Shown: positions 41,181-51,840, counted from the stretch's first letter. The stretch is DNA of 64,000 bases from Panulirus ornatus (GCF_036320965.1 NC_092231.1:24923394-24987393); one strand, 5' to 3'. Numbers and translations are program-made. The notes: generated by a model not told the origin, from the letters alone.

Positions 41181-42649
41181 GCACACTGGCTCCCCACTAA
41201 ACTTCAGATGGGAGAACAGAGTGTATGGTTGACAAACGTTCCATTCCTTACTTCTTTTTTCTTAGCCTGTTTCAGCTGATTTCAGAGCCTCACACCAATT
41301 ACTGAAGCCTGAGGCCGAGATAAAAGAATAGTTCCTAATTCGATATCGGTTACACCCTAAAAATCTCAAACTGCTACAGTCCTGATAGTAGTTCGAGAGG
41401 AGTTCATTCAGTAATTGAATTTCCACAAAACGAACGAATCCTCTAAAGGATTTTGGCTGGAAGGCAGTCGTGAGGTAGTGACCTCGTTAGTGCAGGAGAC
41501 CTAATTCTTTCTTTGATGTTTATCTGTTGCGTAAACATTGGATGTGAGAGAACGATGGTGAGGTGGTGTTCTCGAGAACAGCACAATCAGGCTGTTCTTC
41601 ATGGTGACGTACCTTTCCTCCGTGGTTCCTGTCGCCGTCGGTTCTTGGGATCGTATTTGTAGGTCTCATCCATAGGCCTTGTTGTTGGAGGCTTCACTCC
41701 ATAGGTCCAACCTGGCCGGTGATTCAGATGGAAGACCTCGATGAAAATGACCTTACACAATCATGTCAGACCGGCGCCATGTTGTTGGACGTTTTCCTGT
41801 CTAGGAAGCTCCTGCTGGGCAGTTAGTGTAGTCTTACGATGAGCCGTTGTTCTTGGTCCTCTGCTGTGAGAAGTAGACCACAGTGCGACGGAGGAGTTTC
41901 GTGTCATGAAGAACAAGGGGTCACGGCAGAAATCATCTGCTATGGGATTTCTACAGTATTGATGGGTCGAGCAGGAGTTGACTAATGGGTGTCCATCGCA
42001 GATGTCGTCTTGTTTCCTAAGAAGCCATCAGCGTCGGCTGCAGTTTCAACCGACTCAATTTCTGGTCATTAAAGGTGGACAGACCGTTCTGTTTAGGGAG
42101 TCCTCCAGACGACTAAGAGAGCGTCTTCGACGGTAGACACCAAGACATATACGAACTATAACCGCATATGGGAAGGGCCTCTGGTTTAGTGAGGATGCCT
42201 GATGCCACACATGGTTTAGATGGGACTTGATGATGTCCAGTGTAATGACGGCAGGTGATTCTGGTCACCTACCATTTGGTAGTGAAGGAAATGAGATAGG
42301 ATGGTGTGACTTGCCGCTGATAACCATCATCAAAGATTTATTTTAAATGAGAGATTAGCCAGAAAATTTCTCTCTATCTTTCCTTTCTGTGTAACGAACT
42401 AGTGTGGCTGTTGGCTTCCAGTTCACAAACATACAGTCTCTCTCTGTCGCGCATAACACTTGACAACACGTCGCTCACACGACTCGATCTTCGTAACCAC
42501 AGATTTTCCTGCAGTGTGATCTCTACCCTAGAAATGCCTTTCGGGAAAAAAAAAAAAACATCGTAAGTACTTGTTAGAAGTGAACGCTTCGCGCTAGCCT
42601 GCTAAACGTCAAAATCTCGTCTTAGGTTTTCTAAGTCTCTCTCTCCTCT

Positions 42650-42657
<8 letters not shown>

Positions 42658-42711
<54 letters not shown>
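42658..42711. repeat. (CT)n in copy 2
   Basis: About 54 bp, shorter than its counterpart at 37328-37410. Confidence 0.97.
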
Positions 42712-42713
<2 letters not shown>

Positions 42714-42954
42714 CCCACCCCCCACCCTGCCACCCTATCTATCGCCACTACTCCTCTCCCAGATTTTCATTTAGGGAGCAACAGGAGATTGTGTGCAGAA
42801 ATAAGTGTTGTGGAGAGATTGATGAGGCGGGCTACCCGCCCTTCCTTACCCCTCCTCCCTCCCTCCCTCCCTCCCTTCTTCCATCTTCCGTGCAACGCTT
42901 ACATCTGTTGGCTAAAATTTACCCCCGTTGCTCAGACTATATTTTGTGAGTTTC

Positions 42955-43012
42955 TGTGTGTGTTGTGTGTGTGTTGTGTGTGTGTTGTGTGTGTGTGTGT
43001 GTGTGTGTGTGT
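42955..43012. repeat. (GT)n in copy 2
   Basis: Counterpart of 37650-37732, contracted. Confidence 0.97.
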
Positions 43013-43179
43013 CTAGGTACCTGTTTGTATTGTACAGGGAGGGAGTTTTAGTCTCGTGTAGCCCCATCTCTTGAGCACTCTCTTATGATGCAGCTTTTTA
43101 AACTACTACATGCTCTCGGCATTCACAGTTTCGACACATATCATAAGCTATAAAAGTTCACATTCACATCTTTTCTAAC

Positions 43180-44110
43180 CATTTTCTTGCTTGATTTCAT
43201 GTTATGGCCTCAAGCTTGTTCGCTCTCTGGATTATCTGAGGAACATTAAACTGGTTAAAGACCTTAAACGTCGTGATCAAATCACACCTTGTTCTTCTCT
43301 TCTCCAAGGCGAACACATCTATGGCGTCTAACTTTTCATTGTGATTAAGCCTTCTTAATTCTGGTATAATCCCCTTTTCCGTCCTATGGATCCTCACTCT
43401 TAACGCTCCTTTGTTTGCAGTGACTGAATGTGAGCAGCGTATTCTAGTTATGGCTTAGTGTAGAATTAAGGAGCTGCCTGAACATATCTTAATCCCTGTA
43501 TGCAAAAATTATTTTGATATTAGGCAGACAGTTCGTCTCTATAATTCTCCTCAGGTGTGTCTGGCGATATGTGTAATGTCGACTCCCAAGACGTTCTTGC
43601 ATCACATTTCTTGGTAGATTATATTCGTATCGAGACTTTCTCATGTCCCATCTTCGTTGCTTTGTATGTGCACGCATTAAATTTCATCAGCCATATATCA
43701 AATCAACTTTGGAATTAGTCTGGGTCTCCTTTTAAGTTGATGTAATCCTCATAACTTGGTAGTTTCCTCGTGACCTTGGCATCCTCCGGAAATATATCAA
43801 GGATGAGCACGGCCCATCTGGCAAGTCATATAGCTAGAACAAGAAAAGCAGCGGTCCCAAGACCGTTACCTGCGGTACACTATTGTTGACACCAGCTCAT
43901 TTCGAGAGGGCTCCTTTAGCAGGTGTCTTTAATGCACTAACACTTCAGGTAATTTTCCATCCGACGAAAGATTCTCCTTTTAATTTCTGCCTAGAGATCC
44001 AGCTTCTTTACCAACCATCCTGTGAGGTACACTGTCAAATGCTTTTTAGCAATTCAGGTACACACAAAATACTAATCTTTCACTTTTGCCCAAAACGGAG
44101 CTCACCCTCT
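43180..44110 (-). pseudogene. CR1-like LINE RT remnant (duplication copy 2)
   Basis: Same decayed element as 37900-38830, with identical frame breaks and only a few substitutions (for example ACGTTCTTGC versus ACCTTCTTGC near 43593). The element was therefore dead before the duplication. Confidence 0.75.
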
Positions 44111-44684
44111 CTTAGAAATGTTGTCGATCACTTAGTTTCTTCTTTGAAAGGTGTCAACCATTTGTTTTTTGTGTGTTTATTTTGTATTTGGTTCTTTGCG
44201 TTTGTAAGTGAAATCGAAGGTTATGTATGTATGTGAAAAAAAAAAAGTATTCATTTGTATATTGGTACGTTGCCCTGATTGGTTTAAAATGCTTATTTTC
44301 ATCACTGTCCGAGTTATGTCTCCGTCGACCTCGAAGGTGAACTTCACTTTAGAAAGCGAGTTTAGACTTAAACAACATGATTTACATGGAAAGGACTTCA
44401 GTACTAACGAATACTCACGACGAAATTTTGCCAAAAGTCCGGGCATTAAAACGTAATTACGAAGATTTATTTAGTCGTGTGAGTTTTTGTGTCGTCATGT
44501 TTTACGTGTGAGATGGAGAGACTTGTGTGTTTGTGAACTGGAGGTCAGCAGTCCATGTGTTAGTGAGGCAGAAAGACAGGTACCTGGGTCAACGGAGTAC
44601 CTGGGTCAACGGAATAACACTTGACAACCACTGATGTGCTTACTCACTACGCCTCCGTCCCTTCAACTCTCCCGATACCTAGGC

Positions 44685-44686
<2 letters not shown>

Positions 44687-44754
<68 letters not shown>
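44687..44754. repeat. (GA)n at right breakpoint of the duplication
   Basis: About 68 bp of GA, followed by TCTAGCTTACAGC, a flank not present at the junction. Confidence 0.97.
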
Positions 44755-44757
<3 letters not shown>

Positions 44758-45376
44758 AGCTTACAGCAACCATAGTAATAACAATAACCAGTAATAAGCT
44801 TAAAGGATTTTTCCCCCTTTTTTTTCCCCCTTTTTTTTCCCCCTTTACCGCTGGAGACCTGACCTTCCCTCGTACATCCTTTTTCCTTATCGCCCCCTAT
44901 TTTTTTTTTTCCCGTGCCCACCATAACCTTCCCCCTACTTCCAGCTCCCCAACATTCCCAGTCGCCCTACATTTAACCCCCAGCCTAGTTCCCTGTACCT
45001 CCCCAGTCCCTCCCATTTTCTATCCTCCGCCTGGTAACCACAGCGGGGTTGGGGCTCGATTCCTTTTAGAGGGATCCAGAAGAGAGACGTCGCTTTCCAG
45101 AACATAACATTTGTAATGATGTTCTGCTGACTGTTTGTTGTCACTGTTGTGTGCCAGAGCTTTCATGGACGCCATATACATTTTTTGTACTGTGTCTTCA
45201 TTTCTCATTTTCTTTTTCTTCCAGTATCCCTAACGGCCCGTTCTCTTAATGCTTCTGTATTATTTTTTTCTTTCCCACAGGAAGTTCAGCATTTTAGTCT
45301 CCTGGGTGAAAAATTGCTGGCTCACATTCATAATTAATATCCTTCATGCTTCCACCCTTCATGTAATAGATAACCC

Positions 45377-45379
<3 letters not shown>
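44755..45379. other. unassigned sequence with one splice-acceptor-like site
   Basis: T- and C-rich to 45000. At 45264-45280 a pyrimidine tract ends in TTTCCCACAG, followed by a 19-codon frame EVQHFSLLGEKLLAHIHN and a TAA (45281-45337). This could be a terminal exon, but there is no upstream partner or poly(A) signal that I can identify, so it is only noted. Confidence 0.15.
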
Positions 45380-45431
<52 letters not shown>

Positions 45432-45449
45432 TATTATGTATCGTTTATA

Positions 45450-45480
<31 letters not shown>

Positions 45481-45570
45481 TGTGTGTGTAAGAGTATTAT
45501 GTATCGTTTATATTTTTTTTTGTGTGTGTGTGTGTGTGGGCGTAAGAGTATTATGTATTATTTATATTTC

Positions 45571-45622
<52 letters not shown>

Positions 45623-45697
45623 TATTATGTATCGTTTATATTTTTTTTTTGTGTGTGTGTGTGTGGGCGTAAGAGTATTATGTATTATTTATATTTC

Positions 45698-45737
<40 letters not shown>
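45380..45737 (+). repeat. compound higher-order (GT)n / AAGAGTATTATGTAT repeat
   Basis: Five blocks, each a GT run followed by AAGAGTATTATGTATCGTTT or the variant with ATTATTTAT, then a T run. The blocks alternate between two variants, so pairs of blocks were probably duplicated together. Confidence 0.93.
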
Positions 45738-45809
45738 ATTACTTATTGATGATAACGTACATATACTTCACGGGAAGGGAGCTGGATACTCTTGGGTCCC
45801 CATCTCCCG

Positions 45810-45925
45810 AACTTTACCTACTGTCATAGAACTTTCTGAACTGTTGTGTGTTGTCCACATTCATAATTTGATCATTCAGTTGATTCCATTCATCCACAAC
45901 TCTAATACTATAGAAATACTTCTTT
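45810..45925 (-). pseudogene. CR1/Jockey-type LINE extreme C-terminus
   Basis: The minus strand reads KKYFYSIRVVDEWNQLNDQI followed by MNVDNTQQFRKFYDSR and a stop. A Y/F-F-x-x-R-V-V-x-x-W-N-x-L segment is typical of the last domain of CR1-like RT proteins. Upstream, 45930-46300 (-) may contain more of the element but is too decayed to place. Confidence 0.65.
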
Positions 45926-46017
45926 AGTCTTTTTTTATATAGATTATCTTAGCTTCTGGCTGTTCTGTCATTAAACTTTTCATGAACTGTATTATCATTT
46001 ACAGTTTCATGAATCAG

Positions 46018-46058
46018 TTTTATAGCAGGAGTTGTGGAAAACAACTCCTGCTATAAAA
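46018..46058. repeat. perfect 17-bp hairpin
   Basis: TTTATAGCAGGAGTTGT, a 5-nt loop GGAAA, then the exact complement. It lies next to the CR1-like C-terminal remnant. Function unknown; it may be a local inversion duplication. Confidence 0.9.
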
Positions 46059-46985
46059 ACTCTTCTCTACATCTTGTCTTATCAGATTTCATAGGATGGT
46101 CTTGAGTTGATCTATATGTGTATGTATGTATGTATATGAATTTAACTGTGTATACACTTTCTTTTTCTCTCTGTTTTTTATCTCGTATATTTCGCTCTGC
46201 CATTTGATCATATTTTAACCTACTTACAGATTCGTTGGTTTAGAAGTGTTTTAGCTCTAAATGAGTATAATCCATCTGGCAGCCTGCTGGAATATTACGT
46301 GATATAAAATGTATATAGAAATTTCCATGGTTAATCTAACCTGGTCAGCATATTTCATATGTATGACGCAAGTCATTTGTTTCGTTGTCATTTGTCAATG
46401 GACACAATGTATTATTATTTTTTTCCTCTATCTGTGCTTATATCAAATCCTCAGGATACCCATTTTTTTTTTTAATACTTTTGATTTACTTTTTCGATTT
46501 TACTTTGTATTTCTCAATTTTTTTTTTGTATCATTTTTTCAGTATTCATTTTTATTCTTACTTTAGTTTACATCTGATGTTTGTTCGACGTTGAAACGTG
46601 CACTAGGGATTATTGCAACTGCCTCGGGTTGCCTCTGAACTGGTGTTGGAGGTGGGAGTGAGCCTGGTTCCTAAGTCTTCCCTGAACACCGTCATGGCTG
46701 TGTGACATCTGCCTGGTGTTCAGGGGAATATTACCTTCGTGGAGGATGGAGGTGTTTGGGGGAGAGGGAGGGAGGGTTGGTAGGGAGCACGTCTTTGCAC
46801 CTTGTCAGCTTTACTAGGCGAATAGAGGGGATTTTGGGAGGGTCTGTTCTTTATTAAGATATTAATGATTTTGACTAATGATGATGATGATGATAATTGT
46901 AATAATGATTAAAGCTAATATGATTCATTGTTCAAGACAAGACAAAAACAGAATACTCAAAATGTATACTCAATGCATATCTTTT

Positions 46986-46987
<2 letters not shown>
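46059..46987. other. unassigned T-rich sequence
   Basis: Frames at 46309-46566 and 46385-46594 encode F/Y-rich peptides from T-rich DNA. No domain recognised. Confidence 0.4.

Positions 46988-47056
<69 letters not shown>
46988..47056. repeat. (AT)n microsatellite
   Basis: About 69 bp of AT. Confidence 0.98.
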
Positions 47057-47059
<3 letters not shown>

Positions 47060-47289
47060 CTTGTTCGCCCTCTCCTGCATTAACGTCGTACATTGCAGTG
47101 TCAGGAACCAACGAAGGAGCAACATTCTCTTGCCTTCATCCACACTCTTACTGTTATGTATGATGCACCGAAAGCAGAGCCCCCTATCCACAACCACCCT
47201 AACAGACCTCTCCATGGTTTCCCCGGACCGTTCTATATGCTATGGTTGAGCGCGATGACAGCAAGGCATCCACAGTAGACTACGTCGCT

Positions 47290-48005
47290 CAAATTTTCTT
47301 TCATCCCGTGACTGCCCTACACCCAACTGCATGTTCAGACCCCGATAACTCAAAGCGTCTTTCACTCCAACCCTACCCATCTCCTCCTTAGTCTAACTTT
47401 TCTCCTTGTCCCTTCTTCCTCTTTCTATATATCCTTTTAGTCAGTCTCTCCTCACTTATGCTCTCCGTATGCCCAAACAGTTTCAGTTCACCTTACTCAA
47501 CTCTCTCAGACATGATCCGCTTCCTGCCACAGTACTTTCTCACAGTCATTTTTCTGCTCGATCATCTTTCTTCACCCCACAAGTTTTCCTCATGCATTTC
47601 AATCACAATACATGCACTTTCTTCCATACTTTTGCCTCTAGGGTCCACGACTTATCCATACAGCACCGTCGAGACTACACTACCATCAAATATTCCCGTC
47701 TTAACCCTCACTGAGAGTGAGGACCCAAGACCTTTGCCCCATCCCGCGCCATGTCCACTCCAGGTGTTTATAAAACACCCCACTTTCTCCGGTTCACTCC
47801 AGATCAACTCACACTCACACCGAACTGTTTCTCTCCCTCGCTGAACTTTATTGCTTTAATTTTATTTAACTTTTAACTTCGTCTTTTCACAGACACTACC
47901 AAACTCGGACAACATATTGTGCTGTTTCTCGCTCGAGTCTCCCACCAGAGCCCTGTCATCCGCAAACAGAAACTGACTTACCTCAAACCTTACTCCCCTC
48001 CCCCT

Positions 48006-48066
<61 letters not shown>

Positions 48067-48325
48067 TGTAACAGACAGCGAACCAACTCCTTACTCCATA
48101 GACATGAAACAGCCAAACTGACATCTCATGAAAACGTTCACCTTCTTCCTTTTCTTACTCTTTTACTCACACATACGCATTACTCTATTTTGTAGAAAGT
48201 CCTCACTGCTTCTTGTAGCATTCTTTCCCAAATCAAATATTCTTAAGAGCTTCCGCATAGCTTTAATATCAATTCTATCATAAGCTTTCTCCAGCTCCAC
48301 AAATGCCACACACTGCAGTTCCCGT
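47290..48325 (-). pseudogene. LINE A-related RT remnant, interrupted by (CA)n
   Basis: On the minus strand VAFVELEKAYDRID (about 48269-48310) aligns with VAFMDLEKAYDRVD of LINE A, and FLFADDRALVGDSSEKQ (about 47930-47971) with LLFADDTALVADSCEKL. A 53-bp CA array sits between these two motifs. The C-terminal part (47290-47850) is recognisable at nucleotide level only. Divergence suggests an older or related subfamily. Confidence 0.75.
48008..48063. repeat. (CA)n inside an RT remnant
   Basis: About 55 bp of CA inside the RT palm region of the LINE A-related pseudogene. Confidence 0.97.
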
Positions 48326-48655
48326 TGTGCAATGTAGTGTTGCATATTTGATGCTGCCTCTTCGGTGTCAGGCTGCTGTAAATGTAAGTGTATCGTCGTC
48401 TGCATATGAGAGGAGCTTCTTGATGTCATCTGCAGGTGGTAATGTGAGGTTATGTAGCAAGAGATTGAACAGAGCTGGAGTAAGACCTGATCATTGGGGA
48501 GTGCCATTGTATATCTTCAAAGTTTTAGAGGTGATGCCTCTGTGTGAGTGATTCAGGCTAGGTGAGAGTTTTAGAGGTGATGCCTCTGTGTGAGTGATTC
48601 AGGCTAGGTAAGAGTTTTAGAGGTGATGCCTCTATTAGTGATTCTGGCTAGGTGG
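48310..48655 (-). pseudogene. Jockey-like RT palm remnant
   Basis: The minus strand contains FNLLLHNLTLPPADDIKK, then LLSYADD (about 48394-48415) and, after a +1 shift, HLHLQQPDTEEAASNMQHY. This is the Jockey-type catalytic YADD region and the helix that follows it. Its 3' side is fused directly to the LINE A-related remnant near 48310-48330. Confidence 0.7.
48522..48655 (+). repeat. 46-bp tandem triplication
   Basis: GTTTTAGAGGTGATGCCTCT begins at 48522, 48568 and 48614. The third copy is slightly shortened. It lies inside the Jockey-like remnant. Confidence 0.95.
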
Positions 48656-48892
48656 CTGCCAACTGTGAGGATAGCCCACAGCACAGCCTTTTACCATTGC
48701 TGTCGAGGGTGGTGTCGAGTATCCTTCGAGTCCAGGTATGTCAGGGGAGTGTGGCAGATGCATCGTTGGTGTCTGTTGCCACTAGTACTGTGCGGGTGCT
48801 GCGGCTGGCTGAAGCCATGTAGGGTATGTCATGTCTGTAGTTTGTGTGGTCTTGATGTGATTGGGTCTAAAGCCATGTTGTGTAGGTGAGTG

Positions 48893-48894
<2 letters not shown>
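48656..48894. other. unassigned sequence
   Basis: Nothing firmly recognised. It may contain more Jockey-like RT on the minus strand. Confidence 0.3.

Positions 48895-48962
<68 letters not shown>
48895..48962. repeat. (AT)n, tail of inverted SINE-1
   Basis: About 68 bp of AT. Confidence 0.97.
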
Positions 48963-48967
<5 letters not shown>

Positions 48968-48968
<1 letters not shown>

Positions 48969-49216
48969 GAATAAAGTGCATATGAACGCGCACCTTCATA
49001 GAACATACAAACCTCCAACAGCCAGGATCGAACCTGGGACCCCTGTGCAAGAGGCAGGCATGCTAACTCAGTATTTCGAATAGTTGTTTTCTATTATACA
49101 GTCCCATAGCCTAGCGGTTAGCATGCCTGCCTCTTGCAAAGGGGTCCCAGGTTCGAGCCTGGCTGTTGGAGGTTTGTATGTTCTATGAAGGTGCGCGCTC
49201 ATATGCACTTTATTCG
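48968..49216. mobile_element. two SINE-1 copies forming an inverted pair
   Basis: The left arm (48968-49066, minus) and right arm (49118-49216, plus) are about 99 bp each and nearly perfect inverted copies. They carry the tRNA-like TAGCATGCCTGCCTCTTGC and B-box GGTTCGA-CCTGG, then GTTGGAGGTTTGTATGTTC and TGCACTTTATTCG. The 51-bp spacer holds CGAATAGTTGTTTTCTATTA and CATAGCCTAGCGG, the front of the plus copy. In the tRNA-like fold the anticodon loop would read CTCTTGC, i.e. CTT (Lys-type), with an imperfect stem. Confidence 0.85.
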
Positions 49217-49306
49217 TATTCATATACCTCCGCGTTGTACAGTTAGGTTCGGTAAAACGCTATCAGCTGGCTATGTGCGTCTGTTCGGAAACAACCAAGT
49301 ATAGAC

Positions 49307-49460
49307 CCCGTTGCTCACCATTGTGAGACGAAGGGTATTCGAGTACTCAGTATTTCGAATAGTTGTTTCCTTTTATACAGTCCCATAGCCTAGCGGTTAG
49401 CATGCCTGCCTCTTGCACAGGGGTCCCAGGTTCGATCCTGGCTGTTGGAGGTTTGTATGT
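49307..49460 (+). mobile_element. SINE-1 (tRNA-derived)
   Basis: TTGCTCACCATTGTGAGACG, CAGTATTTCGAATAGTTG, CATAGCCTAGCGGTTAGC (A-box-like) and GGTTCGATCCTGG (B box), ending GAGGTTTGTATGTT before AT. It is the best match to 21335-21491. Confidence 0.85.
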
Positions 49461-49476
49461 TATATATATATATATA

Positions 49477-49515
<39 letters not shown>
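49460..49515. repeat. (AT)n, tail of SINE-1
   Basis: About 55 bp of AT with a TCT interruption. Confidence 0.97.
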
Positions 49516-49517
<2 letters not shown>

Positions 49518-49635
49518 ACAAATGAACTGTTAAGTATGAATACAGATTGTAAATGCCTCTTTTGTATCTTGTGACAGTATTCAAAAGAGTAGATTATGCT
49601 CCTTTTCGTATATATCTTCATCGATCTATATATCT

Positions 49636-49637
<2 letters not shown>

Positions 49638-49708
<71 letters not shown>

Positions 49709-49734
49709 GAGAGAGAGAGAGAGAGAGAGAGAGA
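49638..49734. repeat. (CA)n-(GA)n compound microsatellite
   Basis: About 68 bp of CA, GC, then about 26 bp of GA. Confidence 0.97.
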
Positions 49735-49744
49735 ATCCGAGCAG

Positions 49745-49835
49745 GATCTGAACCTTTACCGCTTTCGTGGAAGGTGTACTTGGCTCCCACGCAAGTGGTG
49801 GAAGTTTGAATTCTGCTGTATGGAGGGCATTATGT
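49745..49835 (+). repeat. possible tRNA-derived fragment between GA arrays
   Basis: ACTTGGCTCCCACGCAAGT could form an anticodon-arm-like hairpin, followed by GTGGAAGTTTGAATTCTGC, a decayed B-box-like stretch. GA arrays flank both sides. Weak. Confidence 0.35.
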
Positions 49836-49841
49836 GTTCAC

Positions 49842-49842
<1 letters not shown>

Positions 49843-49898
<56 letters not shown>
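49843..49898. repeat. (GA)n microsatellite
   Basis: About 56 bp of GA. Confidence 0.98.
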
Positions 49899-49900
<2 letters not shown>

Positions 49901-50502
49901 TAACAGTATAGGTAACAATTGTTAGATGTATTTAAACCGCAGAGTAGATATGAATCAAAATTTTAATTTATTTCATTATGCATAAATTGATTTAAGGAAA
50001 TACATGCGTTTAATGATAAGTTTTTCATTTGCATCATATATTCAGAATATTATGATAACCTTTTAGTCAATTGCTGAAAGTCAAAATCATCTGATCGTAA
50101 TATGGAGATTGAAAATAAGATATTTTATCCTTTATTGAAATTCTTCATCGTAACCCTTTTCATTATCAAAAAAAAGTATAAACATTATACACTTTCATTA
50201 TTAGAATTTATAACTTTTTCGGATAGAATATTATATCTACTGTTTATGATACACTTTTATATCCGATTATGTAGGTCATACACGTACATTTATTGTACAT
50301 GGATAAGTAATACTTTTTTATATTGCTGCATTTTGTTTCACTAATAGATTATGTTGATAGTTATATGTATTTATATATATAGTTTAGAATTGTTATAAAT
50401 GGAACCCATGGAACGCAAAACAGTATTTTCCATTGTATTTGTATGGAGACGAGAAGTTTAGTTTCAGATAGTGTGTTTAGGTATTATTTTTATGTAAGCT
50501 GA
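49899..50502. other. unassigned AT-rich sequence
   Basis: Nothing recognised. Confidence 0.4.
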
Positions 50503-50715
50503 GACGGCACGGGCAGCTGAGACCCTAATCAAGGCCATCCCATTAACGCTATATATATATATATCATAGCCTGAGCCAGGTATTTTATCGACCAACCCCT
50601 ACGGGTGGATGAACAGCTGGGTTGACTGTGGACCGACGGCCGCTGCAACCAGGATTCGAACCTTTATGCGCTCGACCGTGAGCGTTCCATGAATGTGTCA
50701 CGGTCAGGAACGCTT
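50503..50715 (-). mobile_element. SINE-2 (tRNA-derived), uninterrupted copy
   Basis: GGCACGGGCAGCTGAGACCC and CATCCCATTAACGCT, then only about 18 bp of AT, then CCTGAGCCAGGTATTTTATC, GATGAACAGCTGGGTTGAC and GGATTCGAACC (B box, minus). This copy shows the element's normal layout and gives the reference for the split copy at 1274-2062. Confidence 0.8.
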
Positions 50716-51570
50716 GATTTGTATTCTTGTCCTCAGGGTTACTCTCCAGGCCTCTGGAATAGCTTGAACATCGTACCATATTACAGCACCTTACAGTATT
50801 TACTGTATCATTCATTTCAAAGTCTCCATCACACACCCATCTGTCTTAATACACACCACTTGAAGAAAAGTCTTTGGCTGTCCAGTTTTGTTTTGTTTTT
50901 GAGACCACAGGGTTTTGTAGAATCCTAACTCTGTAGTATTATTTTGTCTTTGACTTTACGTATGGTACGGTTTCTGCCATGATAGCTCTCTGAAGTGTTG
51001 GTTGTATTCAGTGTCATAACACCCTGATGTTATGAAGAGTATTGATGTATGAAATTTATTAGACCCTCTGTAGCTGTTATGGATCATGAGCAGTTATGTA
51101 ATTATCCATAATGTTCTTACCACGCTCGTAAGGTACACTGACATTATCTGAGTAATGTCTAGTTAATAATATCAGTGACAAATTGGCGTCTTACCAAGTC
51201 ACAAATAATATATTGTACATAATAACGTATATTATTATATTATTATTATATTATATTATATTACATGTTATTGATGCTATTTTACTGTTAATCTTAATAT
51301 TTTTTTATTTATTACATGTGTAAGTTCACATTATCAGGAGCAGCTGTTATATTCCACCACTCTACCATTTCCTGCGTGCAGCAGCGGCAGTTCCGCGACT
51401 CGTCCAGGATTTACTCTTATGTTCATTAGCTGCTCTTAACACAGGTGTCTGGAGTTAAGGCAGGTCTTTATCAGCCACGAGGAAGGGGCATCTTTTTCCC
51501 AGAATAGACCGGTCGTCTTTATCCTTTACCTGGCTGGTACAACCATCCTCTGTTGGCTTGGCGTGTTTAG
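50716..51570. other. unassigned AT-rich sequence
   Basis: No gene or element recognised. Confidence 0.4.
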
Positions 51571-51590
51571 TGGGGGGGGGGGGGGGGGGG
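51571..51590. repeat. G20 homopolymer
   Basis: About 20 consecutive G residues; length may be unreliable. Confidence 0.85.
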
Positions 51591-51750
51591 TTCCTCGTTG
51601 GATGATTCCCTTTCTCTTCTTAGGCAAGTAACCATCTTCCGTGTTCTTTCGTCATCGAGATATGTATTACTGTCTTACAGTACTTAACTGTAAGCTTATA
51701 TATATATATCTTGGGTGTGCCTGGTCGTATGTTTCTTAACAAACCATTTG

Positions 51751-51754
<4 letters not shown>

Positions 51755-51840
<86 letters not shown>
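51755..51840. repeat. (CT)n microsatellite
   Basis: About 86 bp of CT. Confidence 0.98.

Larger units (their letters stand above)
39411..44686 (+). repeat. tandem segmental duplication, copy 2 (about 5.3 kb)
   Basis: Direct repeat of 34104-39409. The offset between copies shrinks from 5329 bp at the left to about 5279 bp at the right, mostly because of shorter CT and GT arrays in copy 2 and the 6-bp deletion. The right end at CTCCCGATACCTAGGCTG enters the 44687 GA array. The copy contains the same order of sub-features as copy 1. Confidence 0.95.

Noticed and set aside
49378..49450. possible functional tRNA-Lys gene
   Set aside because: A and B boxes are present, but the acceptor stem does not pair, the anticodon stem has a mismatch, the T loop is short, and several copies sit in repeats with AT tails. 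SINE-1 is the better reading.
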